Shown here: positions 1 to 17,400 of the stretch, piece after piece
Layout: every line of letters begins with the position of its first letter
Position numbering within the stretch: the first letter of the stretch is position 1
Assembly (NCBI RefSeq): GCF_052324685.1
Contig: NC_135221.1
Location: 302,501 to 366,500, forward strand
Direction: 5' to 3'
DNA from: Brachyhypopomus gauderio
Taxonomy: Eukaryota > Chordata > Actinopteri > Gymnotiformes > Hypopomidae
DNA: 64,000 bases
Program-made: the position numbers and the translations under genes
The notes under the pieces: model-generated
The model's input: only the letters and a program-made list of their open reading frames with translations
The model's database searches: none
Told to the model about the DNA's origin: nothing

Positions 1-70
<70 letters not shown>
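1..70. repeat. (GT)n microsatellite
   Basis: Pure GT dinucleotide run reaching the window edge. It ends 6 bases before the first visible SASH3 exon and so forms most of that intron's acceptor tract. Confidence 0.98.
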
Positions 71-71
<1 letters not shown>

Positions 72-76
72 CACAG

Positions 77-3389
<3,313 letters not shown>

Positions 3390-4314
3390 ACCCTACGTGA
3401 TGAGTCAGACCCCCGAGAACTCCACAGTCGCTCACTGAGGACTCCCCTCGTCTCACTCAACGCTCGAGAGGACTTCTCATGAGTTTTGTAGCAGCAAACG
3501 TACTTACTTCAGATGCACATGAATGCAGTGTGCTTGAATGTCATGTTTGTGACTTCATATTTGGAGCTGCAGGGAAGTCTTTAATATTGATTAATTATAA
3601 TTAATGACCTGATTATAATAATAATAGTTAATTATATTAATGGACAGTGGCTTCTCCTTTTGCCTTAGTTTTTTTACATTTCTGATATCCTCCTTTCAGT
3701 GTTTCAAGGGCCTTTGTAAACGTATGAATAGAAATGTACAGCAGAGCTTCAGGACTGAGAGTGTGGCAATGAGTCCTTTCTGTTTTATAGTTAAACTATA
3801 TTTCTTTTATCTGAGAAGATACATGCCTTATCTTTAGACTACAGTGTGTTTTAAAATGTGCCATTATGAATGTACAACCACAAAATGATTATTCTGCTTA
3901 CTCAGAATTTGTTTTATATACTCACAAAGACTGTGTATTGTTTTACTTATTCATGAAGACTGTGTGTTGTTGTTTTACATATTCATGAAGACTGTGTATT
4001 GTTTTACATGTTCATGAAGACTGTGTATTGTTGTTTTACATATTCATGAAGACTTTGTATTGTTGTTTCACATATTCATGAAGATCGGGTGTTGTTTTAC
4101 ATAGTCATGAAAATGGTGTTGTTTTACATATTCATGAAGACTGTGTATTGTCTTGATGCTGTAGTGTGTTGTGACAGTTACACTGTTATTCTGTATATGT
4201 TCCATACATAAACATGAACTATTGTATATATTTATTTTTTCCACAATATAGTTTATCTTAATCTGTAATTGTGACATGGGCTGTGGTTTTTAAAGATGAT
4301 TTGTTTTTAATAAA
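3390..4314 (+). other. SASH3 3' UTR with poly(A) signal
   Basis: Sequence after the SASH3 stop is AT-rich and non-coding. It includes about seven degenerate copies of a 30-36 base unit (about 3930-4150) around TTCATGAAGACTGTGTATTG. A canonical AATAAA lies at 4309-4314. Confidence 0.7.
3930..4150. repeat. 3'-UTR minisatellite, ~32-bp unit
   Basis: About seven imperfect tandem copies built around TTCATGAAGACTGTGT followed by a T-rich stretch ending TTTACATA. The unit length varies by insertion or loss of a TTG triplet. Confidence 0.85.
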
Positions 4315-5017
4315 TCTTTTATAAAAATTAGCTAAAATTGGGTTCTTTGGGCAACTGTATCTTGTCCCGGTTTACACTACAATGGCAAGAATAACAATCG
4401 CCTGTAATTAAAGTGTAAGACATTGTATAATTTAATTAACATATATATACACACACACATACCAATCCAGCATGTAAAACAAGGTGAAAAATATGATATA
4501 ATCACAGTGTTGATAGAAAAAAGTGAATCTGAACATAATTTAACCTGTGACAGATTATATTGTATACATTATACATTGTAAACATACATCTAGAGCAGAC
4601 CTGCATGTGTTGATAATGTTCAATACATATTAAATCCTACAATGACTTGGCATTACGATTGTAGATTCACTCACAACTCATGTGGCTGATAATTTATCTG
4701 TACCCCAACTGGGCGACTTACCCCCCCCCCCCCCCCCCCCCCCGAGCTAATCAACACCAAGACCACACCCTGCCCCAAACAGCAGTGCCCTGTGGGTGTT
4801 CCTACCACAAATGCCTTTTCACCGCTGACCACGGCAACTCGCTCGTTCACGGTCATTCTCGTTAACACTAAAGTTTACACCAAAAGGCATAAACGTGAAA
4901 TATTTGAAATAGGCATTCTTATATAATTAGATCAATAAACAGCAAAACTGCACTGAAATAGAGCCAGGGATAGATCCTGTTCAGAGGATGCTGAATGTGC
5001 GCACCACACGTGCACTG
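4315..5017. other. Non-coding interval between convergent SASH3 and ZDHHC9
   Basis: AT-rich DNA without credible coding sequence. It has a C homopolymer at about 4721-4743. A minus-strand ATTAAA (plus-strand TTTAAT at 4431-4436) is a weak candidate poly(A) signal for ZDHHC9. Confidence 0.5.
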
Positions 5018-5192
5018 TTCGCTGTCACGTGTGCCGTCACGTGTGCCGTCACGTGTGCCGTCACGTGTGCCGTCACGTGTGCCGTCACGTGTGCCGTCAC
5101 GTGTGCCGTCACGTGTGCCGTCACGTGTGGGGTCACGTGTGGGGTCACGTGTGGGGTCACGTGTGGGGTCACGTGTGGGGTCACGTGTGCTG
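5018..5192. repeat. 12-bp minisatellite with a CACGTG E-box in every unit
   Basis: Fourteen CACGTG hexamers in strict 12-base register (first at 5026, last at 5182), preceded by one more at 5007. The unit is GCCGTCACGTGT in the first part of the array and GGGGTCACGTGT in the last part. It probably lies in the ZDHHC9 3' UTR or just beyond it. CACGTG is the core site of MYC/MAX, USF and TFEB-type factors; binding is not shown by sequence alone. Confidence 0.97.
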
Positions 5193-7128
5193 TTGATGGT
5201 CGAAGGCCTCTGGAAGAGCAGCACCAGAACCTGCCCAGGCGACTACAGCCGCTCCTCACCGGGATGTCCACACCCCACGAACAAAATCTCCACGCAAAAA
5301 GAACGAGTTCAAACATATACAGCTCATTAAATCATAATCAAAACTAGCGGTTCACATGCATTAAAAAGATTGTTTTTCTCAGTCCTGTATTTCATTCTGG
5401 CTCTGTCATGGCGGCTCCACTCAGGGAAAACGATCTTAAAGAAGAAGCACAGTGTTCACACCGCGTTCATCCCCAGTATCTAAATCCAGCCAGTGTGATC
5501 TCTTCCCCCTCTACAGGCACGGAGGTAGTCTGCTTCTCAGAACGGTCAGAAACACTAACCTGTCTTCACTCGGAATCACTCTTCTAGAAAAGAAACAAAA
5601 CATAAAATGCCTGAAGTAGCAAACGATATACTCCGCTCGGAGATACGAAGGGGCTTCCTCAAAGGTACTTGTAGTCATTCAACATTGTACACCGTTAACA
5701 TTCTTTCACTAAGAGTTTGCTGAAGCTTACATATACGCATCTACTCTACATTACAAAGAAAGAATAAAAGTGTTAAAAGAAGAGACACGCGCACAGCTCA
5801 CAGACTAGCATTGGTTAAATATATCGCCCATCGAACGAACTCTCGTTGAATCTTGTCATACAGAAGCCACGTAAAGGCATACAAGTCAGGCATTGTAAAC
5901 ACACTGCTCCGTCTGTCGGTCCTGGCCGGTCACTGTCGGGTCGATAGATGTGTGTAGACCGTGGGAATTAACTGGCATCTCTTCACTGCTCCTTTCAGCA
6001 CATCCAGCCTGTAGACACACGTGGACCCCGCAGGGCCCGGAGAACGGAGAGGAAACACACGACACCGGTCCTGAGCACAAACGGCAGGACAGACAGGCGT
6101 GCGCTTGCAGGATGTTCCCGACCAGCCAGCCTGCTGCACAGGAAGTGAAGATGACCACCAGGACCACGAGGGAACGTTGTCCATGAAACCATGACAGTAG
6201 TCACAACCTCTCGAATTATTTGTTTGTTGGGGGGGAGGGGAGGTGGGGGGGGATCTTTTAAACATTTATAACATGGCTTGACGTGGATTCCCATTTTTAC
6301 TAGATTGTTTTGTTGGTTTTTGGTGTTTTGGTTTTGGAAACACCAACTTTAGCATCTTTAACACTTAACTACGACATGTGAAAGATTTCTCTTCATGGTC
6401 TCTGATGGCCGAGTGCAGCTTGTGTAGGTAAAGGCACTGTCACTAATGTCTGTCAACAGGCCGACTTCTACGCCTCTTACCTTATACACACACACACACG
6501 CTCACACACACGCTCACACACTGTGGGAGGGCCTTTCCCATCACTGACCTGAAGCAGTGTGTACTGCTCACCCAGGCCACACACACACAAACACACACAC
6601 ACACTCAGAGAAGCATCACTGCTCGGACTTCAATGGACATTCAATATTCAAACAAAACAAAACCAGAATGAGCCCAGGAGTCACTAACTGAAGCGTCATC
6701 TCCAACATCCTGGTCCGCCGTGCCCACTGGGAACAGAACCTGCTCTGGTGTGCAGATACACATGACTGTTCCCCTTACTGCCCTCAGAATACCCAGAAGA
6801 GTCAATATTGCATGAGACCTTTGCACAAAGTACTACAGAGTCTAGAACCAGGATATGTCATGTTCCACATCGCGTCACTCCAGGCGGGGCACACAGGCAA
6901 GGGCAGTTCGGCATCTGGTGATGCCACTGGACAGATAAGCAGGCAGGCCCTCAAAAACACGTCACACCCCCCCAGGCCTCCCGTGTTCGTTTGGTCATGC
7001 AGCATTTCGGTGAGAGAGGGAGGGTGGCCACAGCTCCCCCCGGTGGAGGAAGCAAGCATCTGCATGCAGCCGCCGCTCTCTGGACCGTTCAGACGCTCCT
7101 CAACAGGGCGGAGAGCGGCGGCCGACGT
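5193..7128 (-). other. Presumed ZDHHC9 3' UTR / downstream region
   Basis: No conserved coding sequence seen. Open frames around 5890-6290 and 6800-7100 match nothing I recognise and look fortuitous. It contains G-runs (6229-6252) and short CA runs (6487-6604). Taken as 3' UTR because the ZDHHC9 stop is at 7129-7131 and no other gene is visible; the exact transcript end is unknown. Confidence 0.4.
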
Positions 7129-7430
7129 CTAGTGGGTGGATTCCTTGAAGACGCTGGGAGTGGGCGGGGTTTTGGGGGCTTCTCTCGGGCCAGGCCCCGC
7201 CTCCTGCTCTTCCGGGACGCTGGCGGGGGCGTTCTGGGCGGCCGTAGCTCCGCCCAGCCCAGCTTGGTCAAGCGTGTGTTCGTTGGGGATCAGAGGGGAC
7301 GTGGTTTTCTGCGGGGAAGTGAACGCCGGGGTCAAAACACGGAGATACAAAAGCAAAAGTGTAACAGCATGACGAATGTGGAGGGGGCGTCTGTAACGAT
7401 TGAGAAAATTTTTACTCGGACACATTGCCT

Positions 7431-7462
<32 letters not shown>

Positions 7463-7587
7463 TCTTGGTTGCCATGCCTACCTCATTGGGTGTCGGCACG
7501 TTGGCCGTGGCGATTGTAACATCAGGACTTCTGCAAGAAGTGGAAGAGTCCTCCAACATCATCCCCCGTCTGTCCAACACACTGACA

Positions 7588-7624
<37 letters not shown>

Positions 7625-9266
7625 GAGAGAGAAACAAAGAGAATATTAGAAAAAATATTTAGTGTCTACGACTACTGGGTAGGTTTGGCCCCAGAGGTCA
7701 AAGGTCAGTCAGGTTCCTACCTTGGGTACGTGGGTCCACAGAGCACCTCACAACAGTTCTTCATGAAGTTCTTGTGACTGTACGGGTTCTGGACCCGATT
7801 CTTCCCCGACCACGAACCTTTAATCTGTCACGAGCAGAGCGTGATGGTGAATGTACAGCAGCCCTGTGGCTCACTGGAACTAGCTCAGGATCCACACACA
7901 TGTACCGGTGCTTTTCAACTTATTGATATTTTATTCAAAATGTCTGTTTCTACTCCCATTGTTAAGGCCCGATGGGGTTTGGCTTGGCCTAGTAAAAAGA
8001 ACAAACCGTGTCACGCATGTGCGGTGTGTGCAGACACAGGCGTTAGCACCAGAGTTCATCATTGGCTGGTGGTATTTCAGTACGAATCCCCACGCTGCAC
8101 CACAGAACCTTAATAGCTTCTATTTCTGCACGACTTTGGTTAAATTAGTAATGACAGTTAATATGAAAAGATTAAAAATGGACTGACACTGGTGGCTGGA
8201 TACAGAAGAGAGGAACCTGTCTCAGGAAAACACCTCACACTGCACACCTCACCCTACACACCTCACCCTACACACCTCACCCCACTACACACCTCACCCT
8301 ACACACCTCACCCCACTGCACACCTCACCCCACTGCACACCTCACCCCACTGCACACCTGACCCCACTGCACACCTGACCCCACTGCACACCTGACCCCA
8401 CTGCACACCTCACCCCACTGCACACCTGACCCCACTGCACACCTGACCCCACTGCACACCTCACCCCACTGCACACCTCACCCCACTGCACACCTCACCC
8501 TACACACCTCACCCTACACACCTCACCCTACACACCTCACCCCACTACACACCTCACCCTACACACCTCACCCCACTACACACCTCACCCCACTACACAC
8601 CTCACTACACACCTCACCCCACTACACACCTCACCCCACTACACACCTCACCCCACTACACACCTCACCCCACTGCACACCTCACCCCACTGCACACCTC
8701 ACCCCACTGCACACCTCACCCCACTGCACACCTCACCCCACTACACACCTCACCCCACTACACACCTCACCCCACTACACACCTCACCCCACTACACACC
8801 TCACTCTCTATACCTCACCCCTCCACACCTCACCACCCTCCACACCTGACCTCACTACACATCTCACCCCACATCAGCGTCCACTCCCAGTGCAGGTGTG
8901 TGTGGGTGTGTGTGCTCACACTGCACTGCTGACAGCTGGTATTGATCTGACTATTATTAGCACAAACAAATACAGACCAGCAAGAGACCAACAGTAGCCA
9001 GTGTTTCAGCAGAGGGCTTCTCTCTCTCCCTCTCTCCATCTCTCTCTCTCCATTTCCCTCTCTCCTTGCCTCCCTCTCACTCTCTCTCTCTCTCTCCCCT
9101 CCCTCTCTCTCTCTCTCCACAGTTCTAGTATCAGGAGACATGGGGGTTGGGATTCTTGTAAATGAATCATTATAGTACCGTATGAACACACCACAGCACA
9201 CGTGTGACAGACCTGGAGCTGAAACCTCCCTGATAAACACTGGAGCACACAAATCACGCCACACAC

Positions 9267-9334
<68 letters not shown>

Positions 9335-11315
9335 GCGTGTACGCAAGCACACACCCAAACACACACACAGAGCAGCACAGAAGTACTGTTGCCAAGGCGA
9401 CTGCTGACTAGCTTTAACACTTGGGAGTTCACCAAAGTTCAGCACTGCGTTTGTCTCCAGTCGTGTGACAACAGCACAATCAAGACGTGACAATCGTGCG
9501 AGTTCAGTTCTCACTCACATCTTCGTTGGTGGTCTGGTTGAGAGAGATGAGGTACGTGTGGAAGCCTGTGAGTCCCACCACAGACCAGAGCGTGAAGAAA
9601 CACACCAGGACCTCCACAACAGTAGAGGGCAGCGTTAAGGCAACAACACACCGAACACAACCAGGATTCTTCTCTCTGTGTGCTTCACATGAACCTCTAA
9701 GACCTTCACTACTGATTAACATACTGCATATTTGTGCTGGTTATACTTTAGTACTTTATACTTCAGTACTTTATGTGGCTGTGACTGTAGTGCAAACTAT
9801 TTCTCACCCAGTAACATTTGTCTTTCCATTCTGAGTTTCCATTCTGACCTAAAGCAACGAGACCACTGGACGTTGACCATTTATATGTGTCCTATCAGAG
9901 ACTCTGGCTGGTTGTGTAAAGATGCTAATGAGAAGTGCTGACATGTTGTGGTGAATATCTACACAACATACTAAATATGTGCATTATAGAATGCAACCAA
10001 ATTATGTGTCATATTAAAATTATACAACAGTGTGTCTTGGTTTATTGCCTCAGCTTTTCATAGTGTCTGTGGCAGTGAGAGTTTATGAAGGGATTTTCTG
10101 AACAATAAGGTGGTTATGTTTTAAGGTGGTCTGGTAGAGATGTGAAGGTGAAGCTCAGATAAAGGATATGATCCTGGGGTTTCCTTAAGAGTGTTCACAA
10201 ATCCAGAGTCCACGGAGCCTGTGGGTACAACACAGTATAGATATGACAAACCTAGAACCTCCCCCAGGTCGTTCTCCATCTCATCTCCTTCATCCTCCCC
10301 ACCAACATGCTAATCCTCCACCCACCACCACCCTAATACTCCACCCACCCCCTTCCTCTCCACCCAATCATGCTTTTACATTAGTGATGACAGGCTCCTC
10401 TGAGCAGTGAGCATGAACTCAGAGCTAATTAAGCTCCACAGGTCATCACCATCAACGACTACGGCTGGAGTACTCACAGCCTTCCTCTCCTTTACTCAAC
10501 ATCCCTCCATCCCTCCCTCCATCCCTCTCTCCCTCTCCATCCCTGTTGGCACTCACGCAGTGTGATGTGGACGATGTCGAAGGTGAAGATGTAGACGGTG
10601 AGGAGGGAGAGAGACAGTGTGAATAAATAGAAGTAGCGATAATTCCTCTTCCCTACGCAGTTACCCACCCACGGGCAGTGGTGGTCAAAACGATCTACGA
10701 GAGAGAGAGGGAGAGAGAGAGGGAGAGAGAGAGACAGGGTCAGAGAGAGAGGGAGGGAGAGAGAGAGAGAGGGAGGGAGGGAGAGAGTGGGAGACGGGGT
10801 GGGAGAGAGAGAGAGAGAGAGAGGGAGACGGGGTGGGAGAGAGAGAGAGAGGGAGAGAGAGAGGGATGGAGACAGAGGGAGAGAGAGAGAGAGAGAGAGA
10901 GGGAGACAGGGTGGGAGAGAGAGAGAGAGGGAGAGAGAGAGGGATGGAGACAGAGGGAGAGAGAGAGAGAGAGAGAATCATCAGCTCAGATGTGATGCAG
11001 TAGTGGAGAGTTGCTGTGTTTCGTCTCAACACAGGAGATATTTCACCTGCTCTGGGTGAATGTGGAGTTATCTTACAGAGGCTGTTCTACAAGATCACTG
11101 CACAAGACAGTACAGACATTCTGACATCAGCAAATTCAGTGTGCAATGTCTGATGAAGACGAACAACAGGTCATAACCAAGGAGATCCACATGGTGTTTG
11201 GATCTAAAAGACTGAATCAATCCGGCTGCTTCAATTCAGCAGCTTTATACATTTGGCCAACATACTGCACAGACCAACTGCTGAGACCCAGCAATGAACA
11301 CAGGCTGCCAACGAC

Positions 11316-11371
<56 letters not shown>

Positions 11372-11505
11372 CAGACGGAGTGGAGCAGGTGCACGCAGCC
11401 TAGACAGGAGGCTCTGTGTTCACAGTGACTGGGCAGGAAAAAAGAAAGCCGAACCTTGAATGTACACTCAGACCAGACCTCACCTTAGAGTGTGTGTGTG
11501 TGTGT

Positions 11506-11542
<37 letters not shown>

Positions 11543-11687
11543 AATGTGAGTATATGTGTGTGTATGTGTGTGTGTGTGTATGTGAGAGAATGTGAGTATG
11601 TGTGTGTGTATATGTGCGTGAATGTGAGTATGTGTGTGTGTATATGTGCGTGTGAGAGAGAGAGAGAGAGAATGTGTGTGTACGTGT

Positions 11688-11720
<33 letters not shown>

Positions 11721-14083
11721 AGAATGTGTGTGTGTGAACGTGTGTGTGTGTGTGTATGCGTGTGTGCAACTTAAACACCTCTTTTGACCGATCACTCACG
11801 GAACTCACACACATATATACACAGCAGTGCACAAATCCATGTTATAAAATCAGAATTCCAGTTAAGTCATGAAAATACCCCTAAGATACCTAAACTAAAA
11901 CAGGATAATGAGCTAAACATTGTACAAACAAAGAACAAAACGGCCAAACTGAGTGCGAAAAAAGAGTCCCGCAAAAAATAATAGAAGAAAAACACACCTG
12001 TAATCAAACAGAAGAACGTGTCATTAGTGTAATTTGCTGTTACTCCAAACATTGTGCAATGCCACAAACTACAGCGACTCAAACCCAGTAAAGGCCAGAC
12101 AGGAATCAGCTAACACGGGTTCCCAGAGGGATGATGGACAGCCAGGAGGGGGCGGGGCTTGGAGCCGGGTGGGCGGGGCATACCCAGAGCAGGACCCTGC
12201 AGAAGGTGGGCGTCCACTCACCCACGCAGTTGTCACAGATGCTGCAGTGTGAGGCTCGAGGGGGGCGGAAGATCTTGCAGGTGTAGCAGTACTTCAGTTT
12301 GACGATCTGGTTGTTGATCTGGACGTTCCTGATGCGGGGGGGCGGGCGCTGGCCCGGCGGGACGCTGCCATTCGCCGCCTCTGTGGGACACGCAGGACAG
12401 AGAGTCAACCTCCACCTGCAGGGTGAGGCAGGGCGAGCCACACCCCCTCCTGATAAAGCCACACCCCCTGATACAGCCACACCCCCTCCTGATACAGCAG
12501 ACATGAAGCCCAGAAATGCATGTGTACACTTTGCACGCACACGCACGCACACGCCAGGAGAAAGTAAAATCAGGCAGTGTGGTGTGCACTCCCACACGTG
12601 CTAAGATTGTGTTTACTGTGAGATTATCAGCTCAGATATGCATGTTTATTTTACAATTAAGACTAAAGGTACAATATGCACAGCACATCACGTAGGACCC
12701 AACAACACTACATCAGACACACAGAATCAAACTGGGTTTGGCTCTGAAGGACAAAACCATCTTCAGCTACTTTGTGTCTGAGGACTGAAACACTTCCCTG
12801 CTGCGATTCATCGTGTGAACACGTGTGGCGTAAACACGTGTGGCGTATACACGTGTGGCGTATACACGTGTGGCGTATACACGTGTGGCCTTCATATTTG
12901 GGCTCTGTTTGATCCACTCTGGTCTACTGCTGTGTTTCCAGCAGACTGGTCAGAGCTGTGTGTCCTGGGATCACTCTCACCCTCCTGTACAGCTGATGGT
13001 GGGTAGTGAGCTCTGGGCAGAGAGTGTGAGAGTATGAGGGTGTGAGGGCATGAGGGTATGAGAGTGTGAGGGTGTGAGGGCATGAGTGTATGAGGGTATG
13101 AGAGTGTGAGGGTGTGAGGGTATGAGGGTGTGAGGGTGTGAGGGTGTGAGGGCGTGAGGGCGTGAGGGCGTGAGGGCGTGAGGGCGTGAGGGCGTGAGGG
13201 CGTGAGGGCGTGAGGGCGTGAGGGCGTGAGGGCGTGAGGGCGTGAGGGCGTGAGGGCGTGAGGGCGTGAGGGCGTGAGGGCTATATGTGACTCGCGGGTA
13301 TCAGGGAGCCACTACCAAAATGCGGGAGACTCCCGCAGATTCCGGGACATTTGGGATGTCTGCAGTAGTCAAATATGGGGTCCCGCAAGGCTCCATTCTA
13401 GGACCACTATTATTTACATTATATATGCTACCATTGGGCACAGTTATAAACAAACATGGTGTCAATTTTCACTGCTATGCAGATGACACTCAACTTTACA
13501 TATCAGCCAAACCTGATGACAAGACTATCCCATTACACCTGGCACAGTAGCCAAAAACCTAGGCGTCATACTCGACTCTGACCTATCATTTGATAAATAC
13601 ATAGATAATACTACTAGGATACCTTTTCTACATCTCTGCAACATTGCCAATTTAAGAAATGCATTATCACAGGATGATGCAGAAAAATTGGTGCACACCT
13701 TTGTTAGCTCTAGACTAGACTACTGCAATTCACTATCAGGATGTTCAAATAGGAATCTAAATAAACTTCAAATAGTTCAAAATGCCGCAGCCAGAGTTCT
13801 GACCAGAACTAGAAAATTTCAGCATATTAGACCAGTCCTATCAGCCCTGCATTGGCTCCCAGTTAAATTCCGTATTTATTTTAATGTGTGAGGGTGTGAG
13901 AGTGTGAGGATGTGAGTGTGAGAAAGCTCAGATACCTCTTCATCAGCACATGCAATGCAGTCACAAACACACAAACAAGCAGCACAGTGTCTCACACACA
14001 CACAAAGCAGCACATATGCACTCATTCAGACTGAGAACCAAATATGAAGAGTTTGAAAAGGGAAAAGAGACAGAAGAGAGAAA

Positions 14084-14126
<43 letters not shown>

Positions 14127-14346
14127 ACACATGCACACACTCACACACACGCATGTACACATAAGATTCAGCAGGAGACAGGAGAGTAATACACACATAT
14201 GCGTCCACGCACATAATTCAGTGGGAAATAGGAGTGTAATACACACACACACACACACACACACGATTCAGCAGGAGATAGGAGTGTAATACACACACAC
14301 GATTCAGCAGGAGATAGGAGTGTAATAAAGGAGAGTGGAAGAAGGG

Positions 14347-14403
<57 letters not shown>

Positions 14404-17400
14404 GGGGCGTGGGGAAAATGCCATTTACTAGACCAAACGTCAGCTTATTTAGGGACGTGAAGATGATGTAAGGAGTTGGAACGGACCTATCACGGTTAAT
14501 ATGACCACAATGACTTAACAGAACTGACCAATAGGATAGCTTCCTTATCTGTCGCATCACTGACTGTGGAACTGCACCCCTCCCAGTGCAGGAAGACAGA
14601 ATGTGTGTCGGGGGGGTGGGAGGAGCCAGTGGAGGGGGGGGGGGGGGGAGCCAGTGGAGGGGGGGGGGGGGGGGGGGGTGGAACAGCGGAACAGCAGACA
14701 GCGGGGGGGGTGGGGTGGGGGGGGTCTTGCAGTCTGTCTTCCGTCTGAGGAGGTGGGTGGGGTTAGAGCATCTCCCGGCAACCACAGCTTATGACGCAGC
14801 TCACATGCAAATCTTAAATAGTGTTACACTAAAGTGAAGGGGTGATCAGAAGGTGTGATGTTTGGTGTGAAGGACCCACAGAACTGGGAGATGTTTCGTT
14901 ACTCTGTCTTGCTCCACTCTTCAGCAGCAGAAAGATAACGAAAGGTTAAACTAGACTGGCTGAAAGAATCATGTGTGCAGCTACACACGCATGTGTTGTG
15001 GTGTGTTGTGTGGTTGTGGTGGTGTGTGGTGGTGTTTGGGTTTGTGTGTGGTGGTGTGTTATGGTGGTGTGTCATGTACATACCCTGCGTATGTCTCCAG
15101 GACATCCACATTCTTAAAATCACACTCACTCACACACACACACACACACACACACGTCTCACCGATCTCCATCTCGATGAAGCTGGCTTCTTCAGGCAGG
15201 GCACGGGGCAGCACTCCTGGATCACTGAAGCTGGTTCTCAGGAGCATGGCCATGACGAAGACGAAGAGAACCACGGCGAAGACGGGCACGGCTGCGGAGA
15301 GATGCACGGCCAGGTACGGGCACCTGCAGGGGTCAAACCACCACACTGCCGTTACCACCTCCGTGCTCGGAGCACACACGGTTCACACACTCTACACACA
15401 CTCACACACTCTACACACACTCACACACGGTTCACACACTCTACACACACTACACACTCTACACACACTCTACACACACTCTACACACACTCATTGGCCT
15501 GTAGGCGGAGGCCACGTTCCCTCCGATTCAGGACATGATCTCCTGGATCAACAACCCTGCAGATGTAAACACAGGAAGTGTTTACGCCCAAATCAGACTG
15601 CAGCTTCCACAACAAACACACTTCTAACTTCAGAAGTGGAGACGCTGCAAAAATATAATGAAATGCTTTATGAATTCCGACTTCCAAAATATCAGGTATA
15701 TGGTGGATTGTGTGTTCAATTAATGACCTTGAAATATGAGCTTCAGCAACATCAATGCTCAGACCTGAAGATAATAATCTGTATTTACAGTCTGCATGTG
15801 ATATAACATTGTCAACAACTGAACAGATCTGATCAGGTGAACTTACAAATGCACTTACCCTAAACACCAGATACACTATATTGCAAAACGTATTCACTCA
15901 CCTTCCTTGACTCACATATGAGTTTAAGTGACATCCCATTCCTAATACACAGGGTTCAATATGACGTTGGCCCACCCATTACAGCTACACTATGCACTTC
16001 AGCATCTGCTGACCCGCTCCGTCAGTTTACGTGTCCTACCATGGCTCAGTTGGTGTCGTTCCCAAACACTTCAATTTTCTCATAATACAGCTGACAGTTC
16101 ACTGTGGAATATTTTGGAGTGAGGAAATTTCACCACTGTATTTGTTGCACAGGTGGCATCCTATCACAGATACACACTGGAATTCACTGAGCTCCTGAGA
16201 ATGACCCATTCTTTCACAAATGTTTGTAAAAAACAGTCTGCATGCCTAGGTGCTTAATTTTATACACCTGTTCCCATAGAAGTGATTGGAACACCTGAAT
16301 CTGATCATTTGGATGGGTGAGCGAATACTTTTGGCAATATAGTGCATTTGAAATAATCTTTGTTTAAATACTAATTTCAAATGCTACACATATTATATAT
16401 GTTATTACATATTCAAGTGCAACTATGTACAAAATGAATAGGCCTGAAATATAGCAACAAAGATAAGAACAAAGACATGAATATTTCTCTGCTTTCTGAA
16501 CAGAACCAGGACTGCTAAACACAGATGAGTGGGTGTTAGTCTGGGGTAGTTATAGTCATAGTCTGGGGTAGTTATAGTTATAGTCTGGGGCAGTGGTTCC
16601 CAAACTTTTTCTGCCGTGCCCCCCTTTAGTAGATGAGAATATTTTTGCGCGCCCCCCCCCCATATTGACGGATGCACCGATTCACGTTTTTCACTTCCGA
16701 TACCGATTCAGATATCTGAGGCTTAGTGTCGGCCGATACTGATCCGATAGCGATCTGATAGAGTAAAGCAGTGCTGAATCAACTTAAAACATTTTTTTTT
16801 AACACAGACATACTGAATTACAAGTTTATTGAAAACTCTGCACCAGTACAGCACACTTAAACACACATAAAAACATGTGAAAACAACACAACTTGCTTTT
16901 GTTCAGTGCAATTATGAATAGAACATTGAATGTCAAATAAATAATACCAAAGAACCTGAAACTGACAAAAACAATTCACAACTTTGGTCAAACATGAAAA
17001 AAATAAACTGCAAGAAACCTTTGAAATGGTTCAAGAATTCTAAATATAATTTAAAATAAATAAGGAGATGAAATAAGAGAAACAGCAATACCTATGCGGC
17101 TAGTTTGCTAGCGCAGACATCACGCAGAGCACGAAGCATACGGCCAGAAATATGTGTACTGTCTCTTTAAGGGAGCGAGTTGAGCGCGCGTATGGAATAT
17201 TGTTGTTTTTTTAGCTTTCTGGCCCGTAGACCGACTCAGACCACTGCTCTTTATTTTATTTCTGTAAGTAACGCATTCAATAAGCTTTGGACAACTCACC
17301 AGTTCATGTATGAACAGTCAAGTAATGCTGAAGCCCAGGTTTATTTTGGTCAACCAGCAAATAAACGGACTAAGTGGAATACCACCAGCGCGAGTACGAG

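Noticed and set aside
4988-5347. Repetitive CAVT/RVPS-type proteins of about 110 codons on both strands
   Set aside because: Product of the 12-bp repeat, with no splice context or homologue.
14168-14785. 205-codon Pro-rich minus-strand frame
   Set aside because: Made of the poly(G) tract complement and CA repeats within a ZDHHC9 intron.
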